In this document: positions 24,901 to 32,476 of the stretch, in pieces | Layout of the letters: every line of letters begins with the position of its first letter | How positions within the stretch are numbered: the stretch's first letter is position 1 | Source: Stenotrophomonas maltophilia | GTDB taxonomy: Bacteria; Pseudomonadota; Gammaproteobacteria; Xanthomonadales; Xanthomonadaceae | DNA: 64,000 nt | Direction: 5' to 3' | Assembly: GCF_039555535.1 (NCBI RefSeq) | Contig: NZ_CP154630.1 | Span: forward strand, 1,129,001 to 1,193,000 | The notes under the pieces: generated by a model | Database searches by the model: none | What the model saw: the letters and a program-made list of their open reading frames with translations, nothing else | Told to the model about the DNA's origin: nothing | Translations under genes and position numbers: made by a program

Positions 24901-25027
24901 CAGTCGACGTGAAATCGGCATGAGCGTGATCGGCGGCATGCTGTCCGGCACGGTGCTGGCGGTGATGCTGGTGCCGCTCTTCTTCGTGCTGGTCCGCAGC
25001 CTTGGCCGATCCCGGCCGCAGGACTGA
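21926..25027 (+). CDS. RND multidrug efflux pump, AcrB/HAE1 family
   Basis: A 1033-residue inner-membrane transporter with 12 helices and two large periplasmic loops. It starts MLPRFFIHRPVFAWVLAI, contains the proton-relay pair in GLLVDDAIVVVENVERI (about residue 406), and ends with a GGMLSGTVLAVMLVPLFFVL helix, all standard for AcrB/MexB proteins. It follows the adaptor with two bases between stop and start. No outer-membrane factor gene follows, so it would use a shared TolC-type channel, as reported for SmeYZ. SmeABC is less likely because smeC is absent. Confidence 0.93.
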   Translation: MLPRFFIHRPVFAWVLAICIMAFGAIAVSQLPVEQYPDIAPPQVNITANYTGASAQTVEDSVTQVIEQQIKGIDHLLYFSSTSSSSGQARITVTFDQNANPDIAQVQVQNSVNQAINRLPQEVQQQGVTVAKSQGDSLMVVSLYDTSRRMERADVSDFLVSNVQDPISRIPGVGEINVFGSAYAMRVWLDPHKLRAYDLMPADVRTAIQAQNTQVTAGELGALPSSATQSLNATVTAQSRLQTPEQFRAIILRTLPSGAAVHLGDVARVEIGAENYQTSSYLNGYPAAGFSVTLASGANALATADAVREEIERLRPTFPPGLQVAYPRDSTPFVRVSIEGVIHTLIEAIVLVVVVMFLFLQNLRATLIPAITVPVVLLGTFGVLAVAGFTINTLTLFAMVLAIGLLVDDAIVVVENVERIIHDEHLPPREATEKSMGEITGALIGITVVLGAVFLPMALFGGSTGIIYRQFSITIASAMALSALVALTLTPALCATLLKPSSAQKPQGRFFRAFNRGVERSQLAYQGKLGGVVARPRRWMAFYLLLVVAMIALYARMPTGFLPVEDQGQVTFQFSTPEGTPMARTEALGEQISRYFMEHEKQNLDVVFVVVGRNNAGTGQNAGQGFLALKPWDERTGDNTAAAIITRANAYFRGLPDARVNVLAPPAVRGLGQSSGFELWLQDTSAAGRVALQAAQEQVVRAAGEDDGLTSVRLNGLGDKAELRLDIDHAQASALGLSQADINSTLSAAWGGSYINDFLDRGRVKRVYMQGDQPYRSVPDDIGQWYVRGGNGQMASFASFASSHWARGPQLQQRFNGLPAMQIQGSAAEGRSSGEAMQRMQALVADQPGFDLQWSGLSYQERLASNQTLWLYLASIAFIFLCLAALYESWTVPVAVVLVIPLGVIGTVLATTAAGFVNDIYFQVGLLTTIGLSAKNAILIVEFAEARYRAGSSAVEAALQGARLRLRPIVMTSLAFVAGVIPLALATGAGAVSRREIGMSVIGGMLSGTVLAVMLVPLFFVLVRSLGRSRPQD

Positions 25028-25123
25028 GGGGCCACCTGTCATCTGCCTGCCGCGGCATCCTCACCCGTTCTTTGCCGATGCAGGGCTAGCGTTGGTCGTC
25101 CCCGTCCCCCACGGAGACCCGCC

Positions 25124-25297
25124 ATGTGGCTGCTCGACCATCTCTGGCCTGGCCGCAGACCCTCACCTCCCCCGGTCGCGGCCGAGCCGCAGGCCGCGCC
25201 CCGTCGCCCCTGGCTGAAACGCCCGGTGCGGGCCGGGCGCAGCGGCATGGCGCCCTGGCAGAAGGTCGCCGCACCGCCGCGGCGCACACGTCACTAG
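25124..25297 (+). CDS. Small Pro/Arg-rich hypothetical protein, 57 aa
   Basis: A 57-residue basic peptide starting MWLLDHLWPGRRPSPPP and ending PPRRTRH, with a GGAG eight bases before the ATG. It has a short hydrophobic start then a Pro/Arg-rich tail, no domain, and a stop that overlaps the convergent GFA gene by four bases. The ribosome site and high third-position GC make it plausible; no function can be proposed. Confidence 0.5.
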   Translation: MWLLDHLWPGRRPSPPPVAAEPQAAPRRPWLKRPVRAGRSGMAPWQKVAAPPRRTRH

Positions 25298-25698
25298 GCG
25301 GTGCGGTCGGCGGGGTGATTGACCCCGTCGTTGACCGGGATCATGCCCAGTGCGAACGGGTCGATGCCCTCCAGGCAGGCCACGTTGTAGCCGTACTGGT
25401 CCGGGTTGGATCGACGCCGGTGGTGGGTGTAGATGCCGCACACGCCGCAGAAGTAGTGCTCGGCCACATGCGTGTTGAACTGGTACAGCCGCAGGTGGTC
25501 CTGCCCGCGCACCACCTGCAGGCCGGCGCGGGTGACGCTGGCGGCGATGGCGCCACGGCGGCGGCACATCGAGCAGTCACAGCGGCGCGGGTCGACGATG
25601 CCATCAGGCAGGTCCAGCAGCAGTTCGACCGTACCGCAGTGGCAGGTGGCGCGGTGCCGGGCTTGGACCGGAACGCCGGCCACGGACGTGATACCCAT
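25294..25698 (-). CDS. GFA/CENP-V family zinc protein
   Basis: A 134-residue protein of the glutathione-dependent formaldehyde-activating (Mss4-like) family. Cysteines are arranged in CHCGTVEL (C19, C21), CDCSMCRR (C40, C42, C45) and CGVCGIY (C84, C87), giving the two usual zinc sites. The family includes carbon-sulfur lyases and glutathione-adduct enzymes; the actual substrate here is unknown. An AGGAG lies seven bases upstream of the ATG, directly next to an 11-base homopolymer (25709-25719). Confidence 0.85.
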   Translation of the reverse strand: MGITSVAGVPVQARHRATCHCGTVELLLDLPDGIVDPRRCDCSMCRRRGAIAASVTRAGLQVVRGQDHLRLYQFNTHVAEHYFCGVCGIYTHHRRRSNPDQYGYNVACLEGIDPFALGMIPVNDGVNHPADRTA

Positions 25699-25708
25699 CG
25701 TTTCTCCT

Positions 25709-25719
25709 GGGGGGGGGGG
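25709..25719. repeat. Run of 11 G (C on the coding side) next to a ribosome site
   Basis: An uninterrupted G11 tract lies immediately upstream of the AGGAG of the minus-strand GFA gene, so in its mRNA leader it is a C11 tract. Such tracts change length by slipped-strand replication. Whether length affects expression is not shown by the sequence. Confidence 0.8.
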
Positions 25720-25857
25720 AAGGCGGCCGCAACGGCCGCTGTCGACCCTGCGCCGGCCTGCCTGAACGGGCCGTAGATGCCACGCTGATCCGGCTTGTGG
25801 CTAACTATGCGGCTACAAGACCGCGACAGGATGCCAGTGAACGCCGCAGGACGTTGG

Positions 25858-26847
25858 ATGACAGGAAGTGCCATGGCGCTGGCGGCGCTGTGGGTGACCG
25901 GGCTGCTGGCATACCAGTTGCCCGGCCCGGACTGGTTGGCCGTCGGCGTGGCCGTGCTGTGGCTGCTGGTTGCCCTGTGGGCGTCGTGGCGGATCGCGCG
26001 TGGCCGTGGGTCACGCAGGTTGGGTCTGATGTTCGGCGCATCGCTGGCGCTGGCCGTGCTGTGGTGGCTGCTGCTGACCCCGCGCCAGGACCGCGTATGG
26101 GCCGACGACGTCGCGCAGCGCCTGCACGTGGTGTCCTTCGATGGCCACCACGTAGTGTTCGACAACGTGCGTGATTTCACCTGGCGCACCGAGACCGACT
26201 ATGACGCGCACTGGGTGCGCCGCGGGTACGACCTGGACCAGCTGCGCTCGGCCGACCTCGTTCTGTCCTACTGGATGGGACCGGCCATCGCCCACACGCT
26301 GATCTCGTTCGGCTTCGAGGATGGCCGCCACGTGGTGTTCTCGCTGGAGATCCGCAAGGAACGCGGTGAATCGTTCTCGGCACTGGGCGGCTTCTTCCGC
26401 AAGTTCGAGATGACCCTGGTGGCGTCGGAGGAGACCGACATCATCCGCACCCGCACCAATGCGCGTGGTGAGGATGTCTACCTGTACCGGCTGCATGGTA
26501 TGGACCGCACGCAGCTGAAGGAACTGTTCGCGGCCTACATCGAACAGGCCCGTGAACTGGATGCCAGGCCGGGCTTCTACAACACGCTGACCAGCAACTG
26601 CACCACGATCGTCTTCGACCTGGCCCGCCACATCGCACCGCGCCTGCCGCTGGATTACCGCCTGCTGCTGTCCGGTTACCTGGCCGAATACGCGCAGGAG
26701 GTCGGCGCGCTCACTCCAGGCGTGCCGTACGCCGAGCTGCACGACAAGGGCCGCATCACCCAGCGTGCGCTGGACCTGGGCGATGGCCCGCACTTCTCCA
26801 CCGTGATCCGCCAGGGCGTGCCCGGCACCGAGCAGGACCCGCAGTAA
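25858..26847 (+). CDS. DUF4105 (Lnb-like) membrane-anchored protein
   Basis: A 329-residue protein. Two or three hydrophobic segments in the first 85 residues are followed by a periplasmic DUF4105 domain containing the NTLTSNCTTIVFDLARH signature (about residues 241-257), whose NC(T)T cysteine is the probable active residue, and conserved His in HTLISFGFEDGRHVVFSLEI. This start has an AGGA six bases upstream; ATGs at 25807 and 25831 are alternatives. The stop overlaps the ATG of the next gene (TAATG), so both are coupled. The family is predicted to be a cysteine hydrolase; no substrate is known here. Confidence 0.8.
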   Translation: MTGSAMALAALWVTGLLAYQLPGPDWLAVGVAVLWLLVALWASWRIARGRGSRRLGLMFGASLALAVLWWLLLTPRQDRVWADDVAQRLHVVSFDGHHVVFDNVRDFTWRTETDYDAHWVRRGYDLDQLRSADLVLSYWMGPAIAHTLISFGFEDGRHVVFSLEIRKERGESFSALGGFFRKFEMTLVASEETDIIRTRTNARGEDVYLYRLHGMDRTQLKELFAAYIEQARELDARPGFYNTLTSNCTTIVFDLARHIAPRLPLDYRLLLSGYLAEYAQEVGALTPGVPYAELHDKGRITQRALDLGDGPHFSTVIRQGVPGTEQDPQ

Positions 26848-28871
26848 TGACCCGATTCTTCCCAAGCCGCTGGCAGCGTCTGCTGCCGGTGTTGTTCGCC
26901 GCCTTCCTGCTGCTGGGCAGCAGCGGTTGCGCGATGGTCACCGTCAAGCAGGTCAAGTCCAGCGATTCGCTGGTCAACAAGCGTGCCGATGTGCTCAACA
27001 CCGGCAAGCTCAGCCCGGCCGCGCGCGAGACGCTCAGCGCGGCAGGCCTGGACGAGTCGCAGTGCGAAAAGGACTTCATGGTCTGCCGCAGCACGCTGCT
27101 GATGACCGACGATCTCAATGTCGAGCAGCGGTTGTCGGCGCTGTCCGAACTGTGGGTGAAAGCAGCGCTGGCGCTGACCCCGAAGAAGACCGCGGCCGGC
27201 GATCCGCCGATGAGCGATGCGGCGCTGGATGCATGGCTGGAAGCGGCGCGCTATGCCTATGCCTACCTGTTCTACAGCGGCCGGTCTCCGTCTGATCGAG
27301 CTTTCGAGGACCGGCAGACGCAGGTACGCGACTACTACAACTACGCGGCCGAGAAGGCGGCAGTGGTGCTGTTCGTGCGCGCGCGTGCTGCGGCACTTGC
27401 CGGCGAGGACTACACGAAGCCGGTCTCGGTCGGCAGCTGGTCGCTGGCTTCCAACTACCAGCAGTTGAACCTGAAGAGCATCCCGGCGCAGCTGGTGCCG
27501 GCCGGCACCGTCAGCTTCGTCGGCCTGCGCAGCACCTATCGCCGCGATGGCTTCGGTGCCGAGCTGGTGATGGTGATGGACCCGCCGAAGCTGGTCGCGC
27601 CGGTGATTGCAGCCGATGGCCCCAAGGCCGAGGCGCCGCAGGAGGATGAGGACGACGCACGCCGTGGCCGCCGCCATCGCCATGACGACTCGGTGCCTGA
27701 GTTCAGCGAGATGTCCTCGATCAACGTCACAGCGCTGCTGCGCTTCGAAGGCAGCAGCCTGGAAGACGTGATGCGCACGCGCCGGGTCGAGCTGGATGCC
27801 TATTCGCCGGAAGCCACCGAGCGCGTCACCCTGCATGGCGAACAGGTGCCGCTGGCCGGCAATTTCACGGCGGCCTACGGCCTGTGGCTGGCGCAGAGCG
27901 GTTTCGCCCGGCAATCACTGCGCACCCTGTTCGGCATGAGCGAGGGCATCGGCGAACCGCACATCTACCTGATGCAGCCGTGGGATCCGAACCGCCGCAT
28001 CATCTTCATGCTGCATGGCCTGGCCAGCAGCCCGGAAGCCTGGGTGAACCTGGCCAACGAGATCATGGGCGACCCCGAACTGCGCCAGCAGTTCCAGGTC
28101 TGGCAGGTCTATTACCCGACCAATGCGCCGATCGCACTGAACCGCTACGAGATCGCCAATGCGTTCAACGATACGCTGAAGCATTTCGACACCAACGGCA
28201 GCACGCGTGCATCGAAGGACATGGTCTACATCGGCCACAGCATGGGCGGCGTGCTGGCGCGCCTGCTGGTGAGCGATTCGGGCGACGTGCTGTGGAATGA
28301 CCTGCTGGCCAACTACGATCTGAAGGGTGAGCGCCTGAAGCGGGTGCAGAACAAGCTGGGGCCGTTGCTGCACTTCAAGGCGCAGCCGAACGTGGAGCGT
28401 GCGATCTTCATCGCCGCGCCACACCAGGGTACCGACATCGCCGGCAACAAGGTTGGCCGCCTGATCGGTCGCCTGGTGCGCCTGCCTCTGACCATACTCG
28501 GCAAGTTCGAGGATGTGTTCATGGCGCTCGCGCAGGCCGAACAGCAGGTCGATGGCACCGCCAAGCCGAAGATCCCCAACAGCATCGACAACCTCAAGGC
28601 CAGCGATCCGTTCGTGAAGGCGGCCGCGCAGTTGCCGATCGAAGCGGGCCTGAAGTACCACTCGATCATCGCCCAGCGCAAGCCGGAACTGCCGGTGGAA
28701 AAGTCCGATGACGGGCTGGTGCCGTACTGGAGTGCGCACCTGCCGGGCGCGCTGTCGGAGAAGGTGATCATCTCCGGCCACAGCGTGCAGGAGACCCCGC
28801 AGGCGGTGCTGGAAGTGCGGCGCATCCTGCATCGGGACATCGATGATGTGGGAGCCGACAGGACACCCTGA
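26847..28871 (+). CDS. Alpha/beta-hydrolase lipoprotein, 674 aa
   Basis: A 674-residue lipoprotein with a signal peptide ending in the lipobox GSSGC (Cys28). Residues about 30-370 form a large domain without recognised relatives, including an acidic/basic insert (EAPQEDEDDARRGRRHRHDD). The C-terminal part is an alpha/beta hydrolase with the oxyanion HG motif (IIFMLHGLASSPEAW) and nucleophile GHSMGG near residue 463, and a final GHSVQ His region. It is probably a membrane-anchored esterase or lipase-like enzyme. It is translationally coupled to the DUF4105 gene, suggesting a shared role in the envelope. Confidence 0.85.
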   Translation: MTRFFPSRWQRLLPVLFAAFLLLGSSGCAMVTVKQVKSSDSLVNKRADVLNTGKLSPAARETLSAAGLDESQCEKDFMVCRSTLLMTDDLNVEQRLSALSELWVKAALALTPKKTAAGDPPMSDAALDAWLEAARYAYAYLFYSGRSPSDRAFEDRQTQVRDYYNYAAEKAAVVLFVRARAAALAGEDYTKPVSVGSWSLASNYQQLNLKSIPAQLVPAGTVSFVGLRSTYRRDGFGAELVMVMDPPKLVAPVIAADGPKAEAPQEDEDDARRGRRHRHDDSVPEFSEMSSINVTALLRFEGSSLEDVMRTRRVELDAYSPEATERVTLHGEQVPLAGNFTAAYGLWLAQSGFARQSLRTLFGMSEGIGEPHIYLMQPWDPNRRIIFMLHGLASSPEAWVNLANEIMGDPELRQQFQVWQVYYPTNAPIALNRYEIANAFNDTLKHFDTNGSTRASKDMVYIGHSMGGVLARLLVSDSGDVLWNDLLANYDLKGERLKRVQNKLGPLLHFKAQPNVERAIFIAAPHQGTDIAGNKVGRLIGRLVRLPLTILGKFEDVFMALAQAEQQVDGTAKPKIPNSIDNLKASDPFVKAAAQLPIEAGLKYHSIIAQRKPELPVEKSDDGLVPYWSAHLPGALSEKVIISGHSVQETPQAVLEVRRILHRDIDDVGADRTP

Positions 28872-28881
28872 CCGCTGCCTT

Positions 28882-28900
28882 CGCCGGGCGTGGCCCGGCG
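28882..28900. repeat. Short GC palindrome between convergent genes
   Basis: GCCGGGC-GTG-GCCCGGC (28883-28899) lies between the stop codons of the hydrolase and the convergent MFS gene. It resembles the stems of the REP-like elements seen elsewhere in the window and may stop transcription from both sides. Confidence 0.5.
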
Positions 28901-28917
28901 GAATCCGCCCGGTGGCG

Positions 28918-30288
28918 TTACACCCGTCGCGCGATCACCGTGGCCAACACCGCAAGGCCGAGGGTGATGGCCAGGCACAGCAGGTAGCCGGTGTGTGGTG
29001 CCGATTCCACGAACAGCGCGAACAAGGCGCCGGAGACCGCCAGCGCAGTGGTGACCGACAGGGCCTCGCTCAGCTGCAGTGCCGAGGTGTTGGCACCCTG
29101 CTCCTGCGGCGCCGACAGCGACAGCGTCAGCACCGACAGGCTTGCGTAGATCATGCCCATGCCGAAGCCGGTCACGGCCCAGCCGAGCAGCGACACCGGC
29201 AGTGGCACCACGTTGAACAGCACTGCGAGCGTGGCGGCGATGCCGACGGTCATCATCGTCGTGCCGGCGCGCAGCAGCTGCTGGCGTGACCAGCCACGCT
29301 GCTGGTGGCCCTGCAGCCACGAGCCGGCAAACCAGCCCAGCGCACCGAGACTGAGTACGGCACCGGCCCAGCTGGGCGAAAGGCCACGTTCGCGCTGCAG
29401 CAGCAGCGGCAGGTAGGCCTCGCAGGCGAAGAAAGCGGCCGCCGCGATGCCACGCAGCGCGATCACGCTGGGCAGGCCACGGCGCAGGATCAGTGTTCCG
29501 GGCGGAAGCAGTCGATGTACGCAGAACAGCAGCGCCAGCATCGCCACGCCGATACAGAGCAAGGCCGCTGCTCCCTGCTGCTGGCCGCCGAAGTACAGCA
29601 ACAACGCTGCCAGCGAGGCACCGCTGGCCCAGCGCACCACCTTGCCGCCTCCATCATCGGCGCTGCCGGCAGGACTGGGCTGCATGCGTGCCAGCGCGGG
29701 GCGCAGCAGCAGGGCCGCCGGAACCGCCAGCAATGGCACCGCCAGGAACACCCAGCGCCAGCCCAGGTGCTGCACGATCAGGCCGCTCAACGCCGGGCCG
29801 ACCATCGATGGCACCACCCAACCGGCCGAGAAGGCGGCGAATACCTTCGGCCGCAGGTGCTCCGGGTAGCTGCGGCCGACCATCACGTACAGCGAGACCG
29901 AGATCGCGCCCGCACCCAGGCCCTGCAGCAGGCGTCCTGCCACCAGCATGCCCATGCGCATGGCAAAGCCGGCCAGCAGCAGGCCCAGCACGAAGCAGGC
30001 CAACCCGTACCAGAGCGCCCGTGCCGGCCCATGGCGGTCCGCCCAGCGCCCGGCCAGGGTCATGCCGATCACGCTGGTGGCCAGGGTGCCGCCGAAGGCC
30101 AGTGCGTACAGGCGCAGGCCGTCCAGTGCCACGGCCACGGTCGGCATGGCGGCAGCTACCGCCAAGGCCTCAAAGGCGTGCAGCGCGACCAGCGCGACCA
30201 TGCCGATGGTGGTGGCGCGGTAGCGCGCGGACAGGATCGAAGTGTCGGCCGGTGTACTGGCGTTGGCGGGGGAGAGCGTGGGGGTCAT
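28918..30288 (-). CDS. MFS transporter under the SoxR box
   Basis: A 456-residue membrane protein with about 14 hydrophobic segments. LAGRWADRHGPARALWYGLA (near residue 75) is the inter-helix 2-3 motif A. Start 30288 (MTPTLSPANASTPAD) places a normal cytosolic leader before the first helix. Its promoter on the minus strand is TTGACC-N19-CATGCT with the SoxR palindrome inside the long spacer, so it is probably a SoxR-activated exporter of redox-active compounds, as for SoxR-controlled pumps in other gammaproteobacteria. Confidence 0.85.
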   Translation of the reverse strand: MTPTLSPANASTPADTSILSARYRATTIGMVALVALHAFEALAVAAAMPTVAVALDGLRLYALAFGGTLATSVIGMTLAGRWADRHGPARALWYGLACFVLGLLLAGFAMRMGMLVAGRLLQGLGAGAISVSLYVMVGRSYPEHLRPKVFAAFSAGWVVPSMVGPALSGLIVQHLGWRWVFLAVPLLAVPAALLLRPALARMQPSPAGSADDGGGKVVRWASGASLAALLLYFGGQQQGAAALLCIGVAMLALLFCVHRLLPPGTLILRRGLPSVIALRGIAAAAFFACEAYLPLLLQRERGLSPSWAGAVLSLGALGWFAGSWLQGHQQRGWSRQQLLRAGTTMMTVGIAATLAVLFNVVPLPVSLLGWAVTGFGMGMIYASLSVLTLSLSAPQEQGANTSALQLSEALSVTTALAVSGALFALFVESAPHTGYLLCLAITLGLAVLATVIARRV

Positions 30289-30334
30289 GCGGGTCAGCTG
30301 CGGGCCGCGCTTGTCAACAGGCGGCGAAGATAGC

Positions 30335-30365
30335 AGCATGACACCTCAACTGCAGTTGAGGTCAA
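30335..30365 (-). promoter_or_regulatory. SoxR box in a MerR-type promoter
   Basis: CCTCAACTGCAGTTGAGG, part of a 20-bp perfect palindrome at 30343-30362, matches the SoxR operator pattern. It lies inside a minus-strand promoter with TTGACC (30365-30360) and CATGCT (30340-30335) separated by 19 bases, the overlong spacing that SoxR/MerR proteins correct by twisting DNA. Confidence 0.85.
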
Positions 30366-30368
30366 GTA

Positions 30369-30803
30369 ATGGTGTCCCAGGAACTGAGCGTTGGCGAAGT
30401 CTCCCAGCGCAGTGGCGTGGCGGTTTCGGCGCTGCACTTCTATGAGCGCAAGGGGCTTATCAGCAGCCTGCGCACTTCGGGCAACCAGCGCCGCTACAGC
30501 CGCGACGTTCTGCGCCGGCTGGCGGTGATCCGCGTAGCGCAGCGCGTGGGCATGCCATTGGAAGCGGTCGGCCGTGCCTTCGAGAGCCTGCCCGACGGCC
30601 GCGCACCGACCAAGGCGGATTGGGCCAGGTTGTCCGCGCGCTGGCGCACCGAGCTGGAGGAGCGCATCCACATGCTGCAGCTGCTGCGCGATGAGCTGAC
30701 GGGTTGCATCGGCTGCGGCTGCCTGTCGCTGCAGCGCTGCCGCCTGGCCAATCCCGAAGACGTCCTCGGTGAACGCGGCGACGGCCCGATGCGCTGGGAA
30801 TGA
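30369..30803 (+). CDS. soxR: SoxR, redox-sensing MerR-family activator
   Basis: A 144-residue regulator. The MerR winged helix (residues 6-45, with [16 protein letters not shown]) is followed by a dimer helix and the [2Fe-2S] cluster cysteines C113, C116, C118 and C124 in [12 protein letters not shown], the exact SoxR spacing. It senses superoxide or redox-cycling compounds. The gene begins six bases after the palindromic box and is divergent from the MFS exporter. No soxS is present, as expected outside the enterobacteria. Confidence 0.95.
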   Translation: MVSQELSVGEVSQRSGVAVSALHFYERKGLISSLRTSGNQRRYSRDVLRRLAVIRVAQRVGMPLEAVGRAFESLPDGRAPTKADWARLSARWRTELEERIHMLQLLRDELTGCIGCGCLSLQRCRLANPEDVLGERGDGPMRWE

Positions 30804-30828
30804 CCGGCAATAAAGCGCCCGGCTCCCG

Positions 30829-30852
30829 GTAGCGCCGGGCCATGCCCGGCGG
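30829..30852 (+). repeat. GTAG-type REP palindrome
   Basis: GTAG followed by CGCCGGGC-CAT-GCCCGGCG, the head-plus-hairpin layout of Stenotrophomonas REP elements (SMAG). It lies between the convergent soxR and SDR genes. Confidence 0.7.
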
Positions 30853-30853
30853 A

Positions 30854-31456
30854 TCACCAGACCGTGATCGTCTCGCCGCTCTGGATGCCTTCCACTGCGC
30901 GCTGGTAGCCCATTGCCGCGCGCTGCGCGCTCACGGCTTCGAAGCCCGGGAAGTAGGGGCCGTAGGCCGCCATCGATTCGATCAGCACATTCGGGCTGAC
31001 CACATTGATGCGCAGGCCACGGGGCAGCAGCTCCAGCGCCGCCGCACGCACGAAGCCTTCCAGTGCGGTGTTCACGGCGGTGGCGTTGACGCCGTCGCGG
31101 ATTGGCTGCGCGCTGATGATGCCGCTGGTCAGGGTGATCGAACCGCCTGCATTGAGGTGATGCTGCGCGGCCAGTGCCAACCGCACCTGCCCCAGCAGCT
31201 TGTCCTGCAGGCCGAGGTTGAACTGAGCCGGCGTCATCGCCTGCAGCGGGCCGAAGTGCACCGAGCCGGTGGTGGAAATGACCGCATCGACCGGGCCGGT
31301 GCGTGCGAACAGCTCGGCAACGCTGGCGTCGTCGGTCAGGTCCACGCGCAGCTCACCGCTGCGGCGGCCGGCGGCCAGGATCTGGTGCTGCTGTCCCAGC
31401 TGGCGGGCAACTGCCTGGCCAAGGGTGCCGCTGGCACCGACGAGGAGAATCTTCAT
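30854..31456 (-). CDS. SDR-family protein lacking the Tyr-x3-Lys pair
   Basis: A 200-residue Rossmann protein with the nucleotide-binding motif LLVGASGTLGQAV (residues 4-16) and an SDR core including AVISTTGSVHFGPL and TLTSGIIS. At the place where SDR enzymes have YxxxK, the sequence reads NATAVNTALEGF, so the catalytic Tyr and Lys are missing. The family is known to carry this variation, and the reaction is not assigned. It is divergent from a LysR gene, its probable regulator. Confidence 0.8.
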   Translation of the reverse strand: MKILLVGASGTLGQAVARQLGQQHQILAAGRRSGELRVDLTDDASVAELFARTGPVDAVISTTGSVHFGPLQAMTPAQFNLGLQDKLLGQVRLALAAQHHLNAGGSITLTSGIISAQPIRDGVNATAVNTALEGFVRAAALELLPRGLRINVVSPNVLIESMAAYGPYFPGFEAVSAQRAAMGYQRAVEGIQSGETITVW

Positions 31457-31552
31457 GGTCGTTCCTTGCGAGGAGATGGTCGCAGTCTGCGCTCTCACAA
31501 AGGGGTTAGGTAAGGGGCGTATGCTTCGCTGATTCCTAACTCTGGATTAGTA

Positions 31553-32428
31553 ATGGATACATTGCGCTGCATGCAGGCCTTTGTTGCCGTGGCCGAGCGC
31601 GGGAGCTTTGCAGGGGCTGCCGAACAGCTGCAGGTGTCGGCGGTGATGGTCGGCAAGTACATCCAGCAGCTGGAGGCGCATCTGGGCACGGCCTTGCTGC
31701 AGCGGAACACCCGCCGCCAACGCCTGACCGAAGCCGGTGGGGCCTATCTGGCCGGTTGCCGGCAGGTGCTGGAGCAGGTGCAGCAGGCCGAGGCGGATGT
31801 GGCCGGCCTGCAGGTGCAGCCGCGCGGCCTGCTGCGGGTCAGCGCACCGACCACCTGGGGCAGCTGCGTGCTGGCTCCGCAGCTGGCCACGCTGTTGCGC
31901 GCACAGCCGCAGTTGAACATCGAGCTGGACCTGAGCAACCGCCGCGTGGACCTGATCGAAGAGGGATTCGACGTGGCGATCCGGGTCGGGCCGCTGCCGT
32001 CGCAGGAAGTGGTGGCGCGGCCGCTGCCGCCGTACGCGATGAGCCTGTGCGCGGCGCCCGCGTACCTGCGCCGGCGCGGCACGCCGCGCACACCCGCCGA
32101 TCTGGAAGGGCACGACTGCCTGAGCCACCTGGCCTGGCGTGGTGGCCACGGCTGGCAGCTGGCCAATGGCGAACAGGTGGATTGGGAGGCGCGCCTGACC
32201 TGCAATGATGGTTTCGCGCTGCGAGAAGCTGCCGTGGCCGGAGCGGGCCTGGTGTTGCAACCGACCGCGTTGCTGGCGGGCGAAATTGCCGCCGGGCGCC
32301 TGAAGCCGCTGCTGCGCGACTACCTGCCCGAACCACGGCCGATGCACCTGATCTACCTGCCTGATCGCAGGCCGCGCCCGCGGTTGCAGTGCTTCGTTGA
32401 TTTCGTCATGGCCAACTTGGGGCGGTAG
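31553..32428 (+). CDS. LysR-family regulator (divergent from SDR gene)
   Basis: A 291-residue LysR protein: winged helix at residues 1-60 (MDTLRCMQAFVAVAERGSFA ... VGKYIQQLEAHLG) and effector domain about 88-290. It is divergent from the SDR gene with a 96-base gap that contains GTTAGG at 31505 and CCTAAC near 31535, an imperfect inverted pair that may be its binding site. Effector unknown. Confidence 0.85.
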   Translation: MDTLRCMQAFVAVAERGSFAGAAEQLQVSAVMVGKYIQQLEAHLGTALLQRNTRRQRLTEAGGAYLAGCRQVLEQVQQAEADVAGLQVQPRGLLRVSAPTTWGSCVLAPQLATLLRAQPQLNIELDLSNRRVDLIEEGFDVAIRVGPLPSQEVVARPLPPYAMSLCAAPAYLRRRGTPRTPADLEGHDCLSHLAWRGGHGWQLANGEQVDWEARLTCNDGFALREAAVAGAGLVLQPTALLAGEIAAGRLKPLLRDYLPEPRPMHLIYLPDRRPRPRLQCFVDFVMANLGR

Positions 32429-32430
32429 AT

Positions 32431-32470
32431 GGGGTCAGATCCCTTTGCCTCGGCAAAGGGATCTGACCCC
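32431..32470. terminator. 40-base perfect hairpin, member of GGGTC-type family
   Basis: Two 19-base arms (32431-32449 and 32452-32470) pair without mismatch around a TC loop; the arms begin GGGGTCAGATCCC. It lies between the convergent LysR and proC genes and probably terminates both. Related hairpins occur at 44620, 48808 and 58837. Confidence 0.75.
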
Positions 32471-32476
32471 AGGGGA

